Shown piece by piece: positions 8,540 to 17,056 of a stretch of 41,100 nucleotides of DNA (its first letter is position 1; every line of letters starts with the position of its first letter). Position numbers and translations under genes: made by a program. Source of the DNA: an uncultured Bacteroidota bacterium (GTDB lineage Bacteria > Bacteroidota > Bacteroidia > Chitinophagales > Chitinophagaceae). The notes beneath the pieces were generated by a model. The model saw only the letters and a program-made list of their open reading frames with translations. It did not search any database and had not been told where the DNA came from. The stretch covers positions 1-41,100 of the forward strand of contig CAIMDZ010000191.1 in the NCBI GenBank assembly GCA_903839875.1. The letters run 5' to 3'.

Positions 8540-8898
8540 ATGATTCATTGGTAGATTTCAGTTTTATTTACGATATGTCGGATAATGACAGTGTGTATGT
8601 AAACGAGGTAGCTACTTTGTTTTTAAAAACTGTTTCCGATGGGTTAGCAAAATTAGAGGACCTAATCAATAATTCTGATGACTTTGAGCAAATAAGGCGA
8701 CAGGCTCATTTCTTAAAGTCAAGTGCCAATGTAATAAAGATAAAAGGGATGTTTGATGATTTTATAGGAATAGAAATGATTGCGCGGGAAGGGTCGGAAA
8801 AGGGTAAAATGTTGCCAATCCTGGAGAATCTGCTGATTACATTTAAAGAAGCGCTGCCTGTACTGGAAGCTGAAATTGCAAAAACCAAACCAAAGTGA
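8536..8898 (+). CDS. Hpt (histidine phosphotransfer) domain protein
   Basis: The product has 120 residues and a mainly helical sequence. It carries the Hpt phosphorylation motif AHFLKSSA with H58, matching the family pattern AHxLKSSS/GSA. Hpt proteins pass phosphate between receiver domains in multistep relays. The start overlaps the receiver gene stop by four bases (ATGA). A receiver and an Hpt as separate small proteins, without a kinase alongside, suggests a relay module serving a kinase encoded elsewhere, or the split tail of a former hybrid kinase. No output domain is present. Confidence 0.8.
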   Translation: MNDSLVDFSFIYDMSDNDSVYVNEVATLFLKTVSDGLAKLEDLINNSDDFEQIRRQAHFLKSSANVIKIKGMFDDFIGIEMIAREGSEKGKMLPILENLLITFKEALPVLEAEIAKTKPK

Positions 8899-8996
8899 GC
8901 TTCTGATTGCAGCTTTATTACTATAAATTTCCCGGATTTTAACAGGCTTAACGGGGGTATTGTGTATCCTTAACAGTTATTAGGCACTAAACACCT

Positions 8997-9004
8997 TACC
9001 TTTG
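8997..9004 (+). promoter_or_regulatory. candidate -7 box for the pseudouridine synthase gene
   Basis: TACCTTTG, followed by CA, matches the TAnnTTTG box. It sits 28 bases before the ATG at 9033, the usual distance. No TTG at -33 spacing. Confidence 0.45.
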
Positions 9005-9032
9005 CACCCACAATTAAAGCTAAACTAACCAG

Positions 9033-11129
9033 ATGCGTAAAAGTTCATCATTTTCTCCAAAAGACAGGCGACCGGGGCCAGGAGGCAGTTCTAAAAAAAC
9101 TGGTAGTGGCAATACCCGTAACAACGATGCACGTCCGTTTAAAAAGAATTATGATAGCAGAAGCCCTGCATCCGGTGACAGTAAACCTCAACGATCATCC
9201 AAGCCATATTCAGGCAGAACTGCTGACAATGACAGACCCCGGTTTTCAGACAAACCCGCTTTTGGTAACGATACCAGGTCAGAAGCAAGGGATAATGATA
9301 GAAAACCCCGCAAAGAATTTGATAAACCATTCAGGGGCGAAAGGGATAAGCCGTTTGCAGACCGTCCTAAGCGTTCATTCGATAAACCTGCTTTTGATAA
9401 AGACCGCAGGTCAGAGGGCAGGGGAAGTGACAGGCCTCCACGCAAGGAATTTGATAAGCCTTTCAGAGGGGACAGGGATAAAAAGCCTTTCTCCGACCGT
9501 CCAAAACGTTCATTTGACAAACCAGCCTACGATAAAGACAAGAGAACAGAAGTAGGAGAAAGTGACAGGGCTCCGCTGAGGGAATTTGATAAGCCTTTCA
9601 GGGGTGATAAAGAAAGTAAACCTTTCAGTAACCGCCCCAAACGTTCATTCGACAAACCAGCCTACGATAAAGACAATAGAACGGAAGGAGGAGGAAGTGA
9701 CAGGGCTCCACGCAGGAAATTTGATAAACCTTTCAGGGGCGATAAAGAAAGTAAACCATTCAGTGATCGTCCCAAACGTTCATTCGACAAACCTGCTTAC
9801 GATAAAGATAAAAGAACGGAAAGTTCAGGAAGTGACAAGGGACCACGCAAAGAATTTGATAAACCTTTCAGGGGTGATAAAGACGGTAAACCTTTTGGCG
9901 AACATCCCAAAAAGGTTTTTGATAAACCTGGGTTCGATAAGGAAAAGAGAAATAGAGACGGAGCAGGAGGTAAATCCTATAGCGATTTTAAGAAGGCTGG
10001 AAAATCTGCCGATACAAGGCCTTTCAGGGAACGGGAGCAACCTGAATTTGATAAAAAGAGTACAGGTAAAAAGGATATTGATAATAAGGAACCGAAAAGT
10101 ATTGATGCTGAGCCGGTACCGCTAACTTTCAGCGATGTGGTGAAAAATGCTTTCAATGATAAACACGGTAAAAAAAAAGGATTAAAGGATGAAGATCATC
10201 CGGGCAAAAGGGAGCAGTTTGAAGATAAGGTATATGGTGAACTGGAAGATGCTCCCGAGGAAGAAAAGCCAAAGAAGCCCTTTGAACTAAAGAAAAACCT
10301 GGGCGGGAAAAAGAAGTTTGTTCACGACCATTCTGAAGGCAGGAAAAAGAAGTATGCAGAGGAAGATGAGGAAGAAGATGAGGACGATAAAGAAATAGAC
10401 CAGAAGGGAGGGCCACGCCTTGAAATGCCTTTGAATAAATATATTGCGCACAGTGGTGAATGTGGCCGGAGAGATGCTGCCGAACTGGTTCGGCAGGGTA
10501 AGGTGAAAGTGAATGGAGAACTGGTGCTGGAACCCGGGTACAGGGTGAAGCATGACGACAAGGTGACTTTAAGCGGAAAAAAACTGGTACCACAGAAAGG
10601 CATGGTATACATTTTGCTTAATAAACCCAAGGGCTATATTACAACCAACGAAGATCCGCAGGGCAGAAGAACAGTAATGGACCTGGTAACCAATTCAGGT
10701 GCAGACAGGTTGTTCCCCGTAGGACGGCTTGACCGCGATACTTCAGGGCTGCTTTTGATGACCAACGACGGAGAGCTTACCCAAAAATTATGTCACCCGT
10801 CTTATGATATTAAAAAGGTGTATCACGTTACATTGGACAAGCCGCTTACAAAAGCAGACTTTGAGAAAATAATAGAGGGCGTGGAACTGGAAGATGGTAA
10901 AGCAATTGTGGATGAAATTGCTTACCTGGAAAAGAAGAATGAACTGGGCCTTGAGATACATAGTGGCCGTAACCGTATAGTACGCCGCATCTTTGAATCG
11001 CTGGGATATGTGGTTGACAAACTCGACAGGATGATGTATGCCGGGCTCACCAAGAAAAACCTCCCAAGAGGCAAGTGGCGTCAACTGAATGACCGCGAGG
11101 TTGTGTTGCTAAAGCATTTTAAGAGTTAA
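9033..11129 (+). CDS. rluB: 23S rRNA pseudouridine synthase, RluB/RsuA type, with long repetitive N-terminal extension
   Basis: The product has 698 residues. The catalytic half is at the C-terminus. An S4 RNA-binding domain starts near residue 463 (PLNKYIAHSGECGRRDAAEL), followed by the pseudouridine synthase domain with GRLDRDTSGLLLMTNDGEL, whose first Asp (about D567) is the family catalytic residue, and RNRIVRRIFESLGY. The first 450 or so residues are low in hydrophobics and rich in Lys, Arg, Asp, Pro and Phe. They include five 45-residue repeats (KRSFDKPAYDKDKRTE, EFDKPFRGDKESKPF) and look disordered and RNA-binding. Usual RluB length is about 250-300 residues. Basic extensions on this enzyme are common in Bacteroidota, but this regular repetition is notable. 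The exact target uridine is inferred only from family. Confidence 0.85.
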   Translation: MRKSSSFSPKDRRPGPGGSSKKTGSGNTRNNDARPFKKNYDSRSPASGDSKPQRSSKPYSGRTADNDRPRFSDKPAFGNDTRSEARDNDRKPRKEFDKPFRGERDKPFADRPKRSFDKPAFDKDRRSEGRGSDRPPRKEFDKPFRGDRDKKPFSDRPKRSFDKPAYDKDKRTEVGESDRAPLREFDKPFRGDKESKPFSNRPKRSFDKPAYDKDNRTEGGGSDRAPRRKFDKPFRGDKESKPFSDRPKRSFDKPAYDKDKRTESSGSDKGPRKEFDKPFRGDKDGKPFGEHPKKVFDKPGFDKEKRNRDGAGGKSYSDFKKAGKSADTRPFREREQPEFDKKSTGKKDIDNKEPKSIDAEPVPLTFSDVVKNAFNDKHGKKKGLKDEDHPGKREQFEDKVYGELEDAPEEEKPKKPFELKKNLGGKKKFVHDHSEGRKKKYAEEDEEEDEDDKEIDQKGGPRLEMPLNKYIAHSGECGRRDAAELVRQGKVKVNGELVLEPGYRVKHDDKVTLSGKKLVPQKGMVYILLNKPKGYITTNEDPQGRRTVMDLVTNSGADRLFPVGRLDRDTSGLLLMTNDGELTQKLCHPSYDIKKVYHVTLDKPLTKADFEKIIEGVELEDGKAIVDEIAYLEKKNELGLEIHSGRNRIVRRIFESLGYVVDKLDRMMYAGLTKKNLPRGKWRQLNDREVVLLKHFKS
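9243..9917 (+). repeat. five tandem 135-bp coding repeats (45 residues each) inside the pseudouridine synthase gene
   Basis: Units start with F-(S)DKPA at 9243, 9378, 9513, 9648 and 9783, and a partial sixth runs to about 9970. Each unit contains FDKPA(F/Y)xKDxR(S/T)E and EFDKPFRGDxxxKPF. Units 3 and 4 are almost identical, suggesting recent duplication. In-frame period and charge are preserved. Confidence 0.85.
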
Positions 11130-11304
11130 AAACCCCTGAACCCCTGAAGGGGGACCTGCTATTTGGCTTGCGAATACGTTTTCGTCAATATTTTTTTATT
11201 AAGCAGATTTTTTTTTAGTGTTACTTGCAAATATGGTACTGGAAAAATGATAAAAACCAGCGATGGTTTTGGCCGGTTTCATTTTTAATTAGTTTACTCT
11301 ATAT

Positions 11305-13788
11305 CTACTGCTTTAGAAATTTGAGAACTTTAGTACCATTTTCTCCTTTGAGGGTAATGAAGTATATACCTGCGGGGAGTGTGCTGATGTCGGTTTTGGT
11401 TAGAGTAGTTATCAGTCGTTGTTGCAGCATTGACTGACCCATAATGTTGGTAATAGTAAAGGAACTGTAGGCATCTTTTCCCATCTTAATGTTTAATTCA
11501 TCATTTGCAGGGTTAGGATATACCTGGAGCGTTGTTTGTTGCGCAGTATTGACTTTTGATGGTCCGTCAATAATGTCTTCAACGGTATTGGTCATAACAA
11601 CGGGGTTGCCATCGAAATAGATGCCGCAACGATTAAAAATGGTAGCGCCACCCGTAAGGCCCGGCCTGGTGCGGATATTGAATACGAGCATGGCATCGCA
11701 CAGGCCGTGATGAGAGCTATCGGGTAAGTTGATATTCGGGAAATCGAACTTAACAATGTTATGTCCTGATGCATCTTTCAATTTGGAGAACATCATGTTT
11801 GCCGTGCTCATCACCAGCCGCAATGAAGAGATGTCAACATTACCGGAGAGGGTATCCATGACGTGGATATTAAATGCGGTATCATGGCCCGTATTCTCAA
11901 ACACAATGGTATAGGTAAGCAGCGTATCGGCAGGTATGTAACCGGAAGGTTTTACTTCGATATAGTTAGGGTCGAAACCAGCCCGTACGGTGTCAATAAT
12001 TATGCTTACATTATCTGAGGGATTTGCATCGCCAGTGGCAGGTGCAATAGCATAACTGGTAAGAACTGTATCGCCGTCTGGATATGACGCTCCTACTCTG
12101 TTGCATTCTATGGTAATCATTGCGTGGCTGGTAGAAGCAAATGACAGCATACCTACATCCCATGTTACCACGCCACCTGAAACCGATAACGGGCTGGGTG
12201 AAGAACTAGAAAAATCATACCTGGGGTTCATTGTCATAGATACAGTACCGACTACAGGCGTACAGTTAATATTGTCAACTGCAATACGTGCAAAGAATGC
12301 ATGTGGACCTGCCAAGGCGGATGAAAATACTTGAAGATCATAAGAAGGTCCGCTGGTGGTGCAATTCTCGCCAAAATTATTAGGAGCTAGCGTTAAAGTA
12401 CCCGACCGCAATGTGTCGGATATGTGTCCTGTTGCCGGGCATGTTACTGAAAGTCCTGATGTTGTGGAAATTGGGGAAAAAGTATAAACTGTTCCGGGGT
12501 TGCCATAAGCCGTGTAGTAAAAACCACCGGTTGCAGGAATAGAATCAACACTCACACCATTTGAGTCAACCATTGTCAGGGTTGGTTGGTTAATAAAAGG
12601 TTCTAAAGGATCCTTTATACAATTGCCGTTAATGTCGAAATAAAACATAACCGGAATCACATTGCACAATGAAATATTAAGCGTATAACTAACGGAGTCA
12701 ATTGGTGTTGAGCCATTAAACAATCTATGCTTTATGGTGTAGGTGCCTGAAGTGGAATAGGGATGCATGTTATTCGTAAACCCATTGTAGCCGGCGCTTA
12801 ATATAGTATGTGTATCAGTAGTGCCATCCCCATAATCAGAGGTGACGCTTAACCCGGGATGGTAAGTGTTAGTGATAATATAAAAAGCCCCGCCACCACA
12901 TGGATTCATGGTATGAACTACAAAACTATCGGAGATGTGGCTTATGCCAGCAGGCACAGAAAGCCGCTTTGTTGTTGCACAGTTTTCTATAGCATAGCCG
13001 GTGGTGCCGTGCTGCAGTACCATACCGATAACGCTGAAATGTGCTGGGTTAGCGCCTGATGGTATTGTATAGGTGTAATGTTTTGCAACAGCCGTACCAA
13101 AAGAAGGGTTAACAAAAGCAGGCTCACCATTGATAGACCCTCCCACTGCCAATATTTTCTTTACTACTTCAGAATGGTAAAAAAGTGTTGAAGGGGAAAT
13201 TATACTGCCTGCAGTAGCAAACCATGAAGGACTACCAGTGCAGGAAAGGCTAGACGAAGTATAATAGTTGTGCTGGCCATAAGCACCGGCACTGGAAATG
13301 CTGTCCTGTATGATCAATGCATTCATATACCATGTGCCTGTTAATGACATCAATGGTGTTCCGGTGACAACTATATCCATTATCCTTGTTGACGAATCAT
13401 ATGACCATGCTATGTCCACATCGAATCTGGGTGAGACAGTACTTTGAATTGCGATATAAGACTCAAATGGCATGCTTAAGGTACTGGAACCAGCGAAATC
13501 TGCCCTGTCAACTGTGCCACTTGGATAACCTGACAAGTAAACCGAAAAAGGATCGCCGGTAAGAGCCAACGAGTCACTTCCATGCCATGCAGCAATGATT
13601 GCATTTGGGTAAAATGGCAATATTTTTTCTTCTATGTCCTGGAACAGATCAGGGCAGAAACCCTCCCATATGCCAGTTCCTACTTCAAGCAAAACATTCT
13701 TAGCGCCATAAGTAGATACAAACAATTGCGCATGTGCCCCTGAAAAAGTGAGAAGTGCGGACAAGCAAAGTAGAAATGTCTTACGCAT
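11305..13788 (-). CDS. Omp28-like T9SS surface protein, paralogue A
   Basis: The product has 827 residues, with a signal peptide MRKTFLLCLSALLTFSGAHA. The N-terminal domain (VLLEVGTGIWEGFCPDLFQD, then YPNAIIAAWH and GYPSGTVDR) follows the Omp28-related thioredoxin-like pattern VLxExxTGxxCGxCP, but the first Cys is replaced by E42. C45 remains. A PKD-like segment (SDYGDGTTDTHT), a Cna/SdrD-like segment (YFDINGNCIKDPLEPF) and a DUF11-like segment (LTYTIVFENTGHDTAFNIHV) follow, then a T9SS type A tail (VYPNPANDELNIKM ... LPAGIYFITLKGENG). It is paralogous to the gene at 14064-16568 over its whole length and in the same orientation. Expected location is the cell surface. Function is unknown. A redox role is unlikely with one Cys missing. 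Confidence 0.8.
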   Translation of the reverse strand: MRKTFLLCLSALLTFSGAHAQLFVSTYGAKNVLLEVGTGIWEGFCPDLFQDIEEKILPFYPNAIIAAWHGSDSLALTGDPFSVYLSGYPSGTVDRADFAGSSTLSMPFESYIAIQSTVSPRFDVDIAWSYDSSTRIMDIVVTGTPLMSLTGTWYMNALIIQDSISSAGAYGQHNYYTSSSLSCTGSPSWFATAGSIISPSTLFYHSEVVKKILAVGGSINGEPAFVNPSFGTAVAKHYTYTIPSGANPAHFSVIGMVLQHGTTGYAIENCATTKRLSVPAGISHISDSFVVHTMNPCGGGAFYIITNTYHPGLSVTSDYGDGTTDTHTILSAGYNGFTNNMHPYSTSGTYTIKHRLFNGSTPIDSVSYTLNISLCNVIPVMFYFDINGNCIKDPLEPFINQPTLTMVDSNGVSVDSIPATGGFYYTAYGNPGTVYTFSPISTTSGLSVTCPATGHISDTLRSGTLTLAPNNFGENCTTSGPSYDLQVFSSALAGPHAFFARIAVDNINCTPVVGTVSMTMNPRYDFSSSSPSPLSVSGGVVTWDVGMLSFASTSHAMITIECNRVGASYPDGDTVLTSYAIAPATGDANPSDNVSIIIDTVRAGFDPNYIEVKPSGYIPADTLLTYTIVFENTGHDTAFNIHVMDTLSGNVDISSLRLVMSTANMMFSKLKDASGHNIVKFDFPNINLPDSSHHGLCDAMLVFNIRTRPGLTGGATIFNRCGIYFDGNPVVMTNTVEDIIDGPSKVNTAQQTTLQVYPNPANDELNIKMGKDAYSSFTITNIMGQSMLQQRLITTLTKTDISTLPAGIYFITLKGENGTKVLKFLKQ

Positions 13789-13998
13789 AAAGATGGTTAT
13801 TTAGTTAAAGTACAAGTAGTTGCCGGGGCGAAAAACAGTCTGAAGGAACCTGAAGTTATTGCAAGTTATGTAAAATATTTATTAATTTTACCGATATAAC
13901 CAATAAATAGTGAATAATCTATATTGCGAAAGAGTTTTTTCAACCAGTAAGTGATCTGTTTTCAAGGGTAGGTGATTTGGTTTATTTTCGGTCAATAA

Positions 13999-14034
13999 GA
14001 TAAAAAAAGAGCGCCGGATTTTTGGCCCGGCGCT
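13999..14034 (-). terminator. Rho-independent terminator of paralogue B
   Basis: A perfect 8-bp stem AGCGCCGG/CCGGCGCT (14010-14017 with 14027-14034) surrounds a 9-base loop. Read on the minus strand, it is followed at once by CTTTTTTTATC (T-run at 14002-14008). It lies 29 bases beyond the stop at 14064. It separates the two tandem paralogues into independent transcripts. Confidence 0.85.
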
Positions 14035-14063
14035 GGTGTTTAATAATGATAAATTCAGTGGTA

Positions 14064-16568
14064 CTATTGTTTGACAAATTTAAGAACCTTTGTACCATTG
14101 TCACCCTTGAGGGTAATGTAATAAATACCTGCGGGGAGTATGCTGATGTCAGTTTTGGTTAGGGTAGTTGTTAAAGATTGCTGTATCAGGGTCTGGCCTA
14201 TGCTGTTGGTAATAGTGAATGAACTAAAGTCGTCCTTGCCCATTTTTATATTTAATTCATCATTAGCGGGGTTGGGGTAAACCTGCAGGGCTGTTTGTTT
14301 CACGTCATTTACTTTTGAAGGGTTGCCTATGATATCTTCCACTCTGTTGGTACCAACCACAGGGTTGTTATCGAAGTAAATACCTGCACGATTGTAAATG
14401 GTTGTGCCCACAGGCAGGCCTGGTTTGGTTTTGATATTGAATACCACCATTCCGTCGCATTTGCCGTGATGGGTACTGTCAAGCAGTTCTATCATCGGGA
14501 AATCGAACTTAACGATGTGGTGACCACCGGATGTGATATTGGATATCATCATTTTTGCCGTGCTCATTTCAAGGCGCAGGGAGTTGATGTCTACATTGTC
14601 GGACAGGGTATCCATAATCCGGATGTTGAACGCTGTGTCGTTGCCTGTATTTTCGAATGCGATGGTGTATTTCAGTGTAGTGCCTGCGGTGATCATGCCT
14701 TCCGGAGACACATCCATGTAGTTGGGATCATAACCCGCGGTCACTGTGTCGACATGCACACATGAATTACTGGTGGGGTCAGCATCTCCTGAAGTTGGGT
14801 TGACAGTATAATCTGTATAAACTGTGTCTCCATAGGCGTAAAAAGTACCAGATGGTGACTCGCAATACCAGGTGATCAGAGACGGGCCGCCGATTGCTGA
14901 CGACAGGCTGCCGGCGTTCCAGGTGGCAATACCGCCGGAAACGGATGTTGGCGCAGGGTAAGATGAGGAGAAATTATACCTTGGGTTGAGTGTCATTGTC
15001 ACGATGCCTGTAGTGGGTACGCAATAGAGATTGTCTACCGCGATCTGACCACGGAATGAATGTGAGCCTGCCCTGCGGGTAGTGAAGATCCGGAGGTCGA
15101 AGGCAGATCCGGTGGTACTGCATTCTTCGGCGAAATAATTTACAGGTAATACCGATGCTCCTGACTGAAGCGTGTCTGTCTGATATCCACTGCTGGGGCA
15201 GGTAAGCACAAGGCCGGTAGTGGTGGAGATTGGAGTAAACTTGTACACATCACCGGGGTTGCCATAAGCGGTATAGTAGAAACCACTTGTTGCTGAAATA
15301 GTGTCAACAATCACACCATTGGAGTCAACAAGGGTAACGGTTGGCTGGTAAAGTAAGGATTCGGTAGTGTCTTTAACGCAGTTGCTGTTGGCATCGAGGT
15401 AGAACATAACCGGAATTACATTGCAAAGCACGTAGGTATTAGAATAGGTGGTGCTATCAATAGCTGTTGTGCCATCGTACAATTTCTGTTTAACAGTATA
15501 AGTGCCGGATGAAGTATAGGCATGACTGAAATTAGCGTAGCCGGTCAGACCAGCACTGAGGATGGTATGCGAATCGGAAGAGCCATCACCATATTCGGAA
15601 TAGATACTAAGACCAGAACGGTAAGATGCGGTAGTGACATAGAAACCTGTGCCGCTGCAATCGTTGCCGGTGTAAACGGTAAAGCTATCGGCGGTTATAG
15701 CAACGCTTCCGGGAGGCATGAGCCTTGTTTGGGAAGAAACGGCATTTTCGACAGCACGGTCAGAGGTAGTTGCACCATATTTCTGCACCATGCCGGCTAC
15801 CTTCATATTGAAGGGGTTGGAGGTGGTGGGAACGGTATAGGTGTAATGCTTCATTACTGTGGTTCCGGCAGTTGGATTTGTAAAAGCACTTTCGCCCCAA
15901 ATGCTGCCGCCGGTACAAAGAATCTTCCTGACAACGTCGGAATGTGGGAAAAGCGATGCAGGGGAGATTGGATTACCAGCAGAAGCATACCATGAAGGGC
16001 TGCCGGTGCAGGAAGTAGGGTAGGAAGTACCATAATAATTGTGCTGGGCATAAGTACCTGCACTGGAAATACTGTCTTCAATTACGAGCGCGCTGATATT
16101 CCATGAGCCTGTCAAAGTGGCGAGGGCTCTGCCGGTAACAGTTACGTCCATCACCCTTGTGGAAGGGTTGTAGGTACATAACATATCCACATCAAAATTT
16201 GGCGTGAGGGCGCTCTCTGTGCCCACATATGTTTCCCAGGGGCGACTTTGCGCCACAATACCGCCGATCAAAGCCCTGTCAATGGTAGCCATTGGGAATC
16301 CGCTGATATAACCGGTACCTGTGCAATAAGGGTCGCCGGCCACTTGCATGGAGTCTCCATTATGCCATGCGGCGATAATAGCATTTGGATAATAAGGAAG
16401 TATTTTTTCCTCTGCATCCTGGAATGCATCAGGGGCCCAACCGGTCCAGGCGCCAACGGCAACTTCAACCAAAACGTTTTTCGTTCCGTAGGTGGAAACA
16501 TGTAATTGAGCAAATGAAGATGAAAAAGCCATAGAGGCTGTAACCAACAAAAGGGATAATTTCCGCAT
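14064..16568 (-). CDS. Omp28-like T9SS surface protein, paralogue B
   Basis: The product has 834 residues, with a signal peptide MRKLSLLLVTASMAFSSSFA. Its layout is the same as paralogue A: Omp28-like N-terminal domain, PKD-like segment (SEYGDGSSDSHT), SdrD-like segment (YLDANSNCVKDTTESLLYQP), DUF11-like segment (LKYTIAFENTGNDTAFNIRI) and T9SS tail (VYPNPANDELNIKM ... LPAGIYYITLKGDNG). The Omp28 CxxC site is gone completely: VLVEVAVGAWTGWAPDAFQD has T42 and A45 at the two Cys positions. The last 75 or so residues are nearly identical to those of paralogue A, which points to recent duplication or conversion of the tail. It has its own terminator. Divergent from the riboswitch operon upstream. 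Role unknown. Confidence 0.8.
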   Translation of the reverse strand: MRKLSLLLVTASMAFSSSFAQLHVSTYGTKNVLVEVAVGAWTGWAPDAFQDAEEKILPYYPNAIIAAWHNGDSMQVAGDPYCTGTGYISGFPMATIDRALIGGIVAQSRPWETYVGTESALTPNFDVDMLCTYNPSTRVMDVTVTGRALATLTGSWNISALVIEDSISSAGTYAQHNYYGTSYPTSCTGSPSWYASAGNPISPASLFPHSDVVRKILCTGGSIWGESAFTNPTAGTTVMKHYTYTVPTTSNPFNMKVAGMVQKYGATTSDRAVENAVSSQTRLMPPGSVAITADSFTVYTGNDCSGTGFYVTTASYRSGLSIYSEYGDGSSDSHTILSAGLTGYANFSHAYTSSGTYTVKQKLYDGTTAIDSTTYSNTYVLCNVIPVMFYLDANSNCVKDTTESLLYQPTVTLVDSNGVIVDTISATSGFYYTAYGNPGDVYKFTPISTTTGLVLTCPSSGYQTDTLQSGASVLPVNYFAEECSTTGSAFDLRIFTTRRAGSHSFRGQIAVDNLYCVPTTGIVTMTLNPRYNFSSSYPAPTSVSGGIATWNAGSLSSAIGGPSLITWYCESPSGTFYAYGDTVYTDYTVNPTSGDADPTSNSCVHVDTVTAGYDPNYMDVSPEGMITAGTTLKYTIAFENTGNDTAFNIRIMDTLSDNVDINSLRLEMSTAKMMISNITSGGHHIVKFDFPMIELLDSTHHGKCDGMVVFNIKTKPGLPVGTTIYNRAGIYFDNNPVVGTNRVEDIIGNPSKVNDVKQTALQVYPNPANDELNIKMGKDDFSSFTITNSIGQTLIQQSLTTTLTKTDISILPAGIYYITLKGDNGTKVLKFVKQ

Positions 16569-16731
16569 AAGGGATGGTTTTTAAAGTTGAAAATTGTCTA
16601 TTCCGATTAATCAGACAGTGAAATTAGCCAAAATGGTTGGTTTACCTCGCAATAATTCTTGCCAATATATTGATGTGATATAAATGTGTATATGTTTTAT
16701 AGGTTAAGTACGTTTTTTCATTTTAACTCAA

Positions 16732-16739
16732 TACATTTG
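16732..16739 (+). promoter_or_regulatory. -7 box of the B12 operon
   Basis: TACATTTG, followed by CA, matches TAnnTTTG. It ends seven bases before the first paired base of the riboswitch (16746), exactly where a promoter for the leader RNA is needed. No TTG at -33 spacing. Confidence 0.5.
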
Positions 16740-16753
16740 CAGCCGCAAAGGTT

Positions 16754-16771
16754 TCCCGACTCACGTCGGGA
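16754..16771. repeat. palindrome forming a peripheral riboswitch stem (type TCCCGAC/GTCGGGA)
   Basis: TCCCGAC-TCAC-GTCGGGA is a perfect 7-bp inverted repeat inside the stem-loop between GGTTTCCC and GGGAACC. Its form is that of short dispersed palindromes rather than the compact loop usual in this riboswitch. Confidence 0.55.
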
Positions 16772-16863
16772 TGAAAAGGGAACCGGGTGTAAATCCCGGA
16801 CATTACCCGATGCTGTAAGTTCCATTAAAAAGCTTTCTGTTACCTGTTTTGCCACTGTCTCGA

Positions 16864-16881
16864 TCCCGATAGCTATCGGGA
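16864..16881. repeat. palindrome inside the riboswitch between B12 box and GGGAAGGC (CCGATAGCTATCGG family)
   Basis: TCCCGATAGCTATCGGGA is an 18-bp perfect palindrome. Its 14-bp core, CCGATAGCTATCGG, recurs exactly at 37498-37511 in unrelated intergenic DNA. It occupies a variable peripheral stem of the riboswitch. Confidence 0.7.
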
Positions 16882-17056
16882 GGACGGGAAGGCCTCAGAA
16901 AGTGGAACGAGTCAGAAGACCTGCCTTTGTAATAACTTATCGCTGCTTTCGGGACCAAAAGCACAGGTGAGATAAAGGTGGGTTGTTCCCCGTTTTTTTC
17001 TGTATCTGAATTTCCCAAGCCGCTTTATATTAATTGTTTTTAAAACCAATTTTTAT

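Larger units (their letters stand above)
16741..16975 (+). promoter_or_regulatory. cobalamin (adenosylcobalamin-type) riboswitch
   Basis: The conserved class-I core is readable. P1 CAAAGG (16746-16751) pairs with CCTTTG (16924-16929). GGTTTCCC pairs with GGGAACC. CCGGGTGTAAATCCCGG is the GGTG..AATCCGG segment. The B12 box GCCACTG is at 16851-16857, GGGAAGGC at 16886-16893, and the 3' signature GTCAGAAGACCTGCC at 16911-16925. A further hairpin follows (TTATC...GATAA with TGCTTT/AAAGCA inside, 16937-16975) that could serve as the expression platform or kissing-loop stem. Two palindromes of dispersed type form peripheral stems (16754-16771 and 16864-16881). By family, cobalamin binding should repress expression of the B12-uptake genes beginning at 17057. 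Confidence 0.93.
16569..17056. other. regulatory intergenic region holding the cobalamin riboswitch
   Basis: This 488-base gap lies between divergent genes. 16569-16731 is AT-rich and presumably holds the promoter of paralogue B, though no exact TAnnTTTG box was found for it on the minus strand. 16732 onward is the promoter, aptamer and expression platform of the plus-strand operon, listed separately. Confidence 0.6.

Noticed and set aside
10153-10630. Minus-strand frames opposite the pseudouridine synthase linker
   Set aside because: They mirror the Lys/Glu/Asp-rich coding sequence. The plus-strand frame continues into a clear S4 domain.
11130-11160. CCCCTGAAGGGG as a terminator after the pseudouridine synthase gene
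   Set aside because: The stem is short and lacks a following T-run. It may be a dispersed palindrome but cannot be supported as a terminator.
14466-16081. Plus- and minus-strand alternative frames inside the Omp28-like paralogue B
   Set aside because: They are antisense or out of frame to a long gene with signal peptide, repeated domains and T9SS tail. None has recognisable domains.
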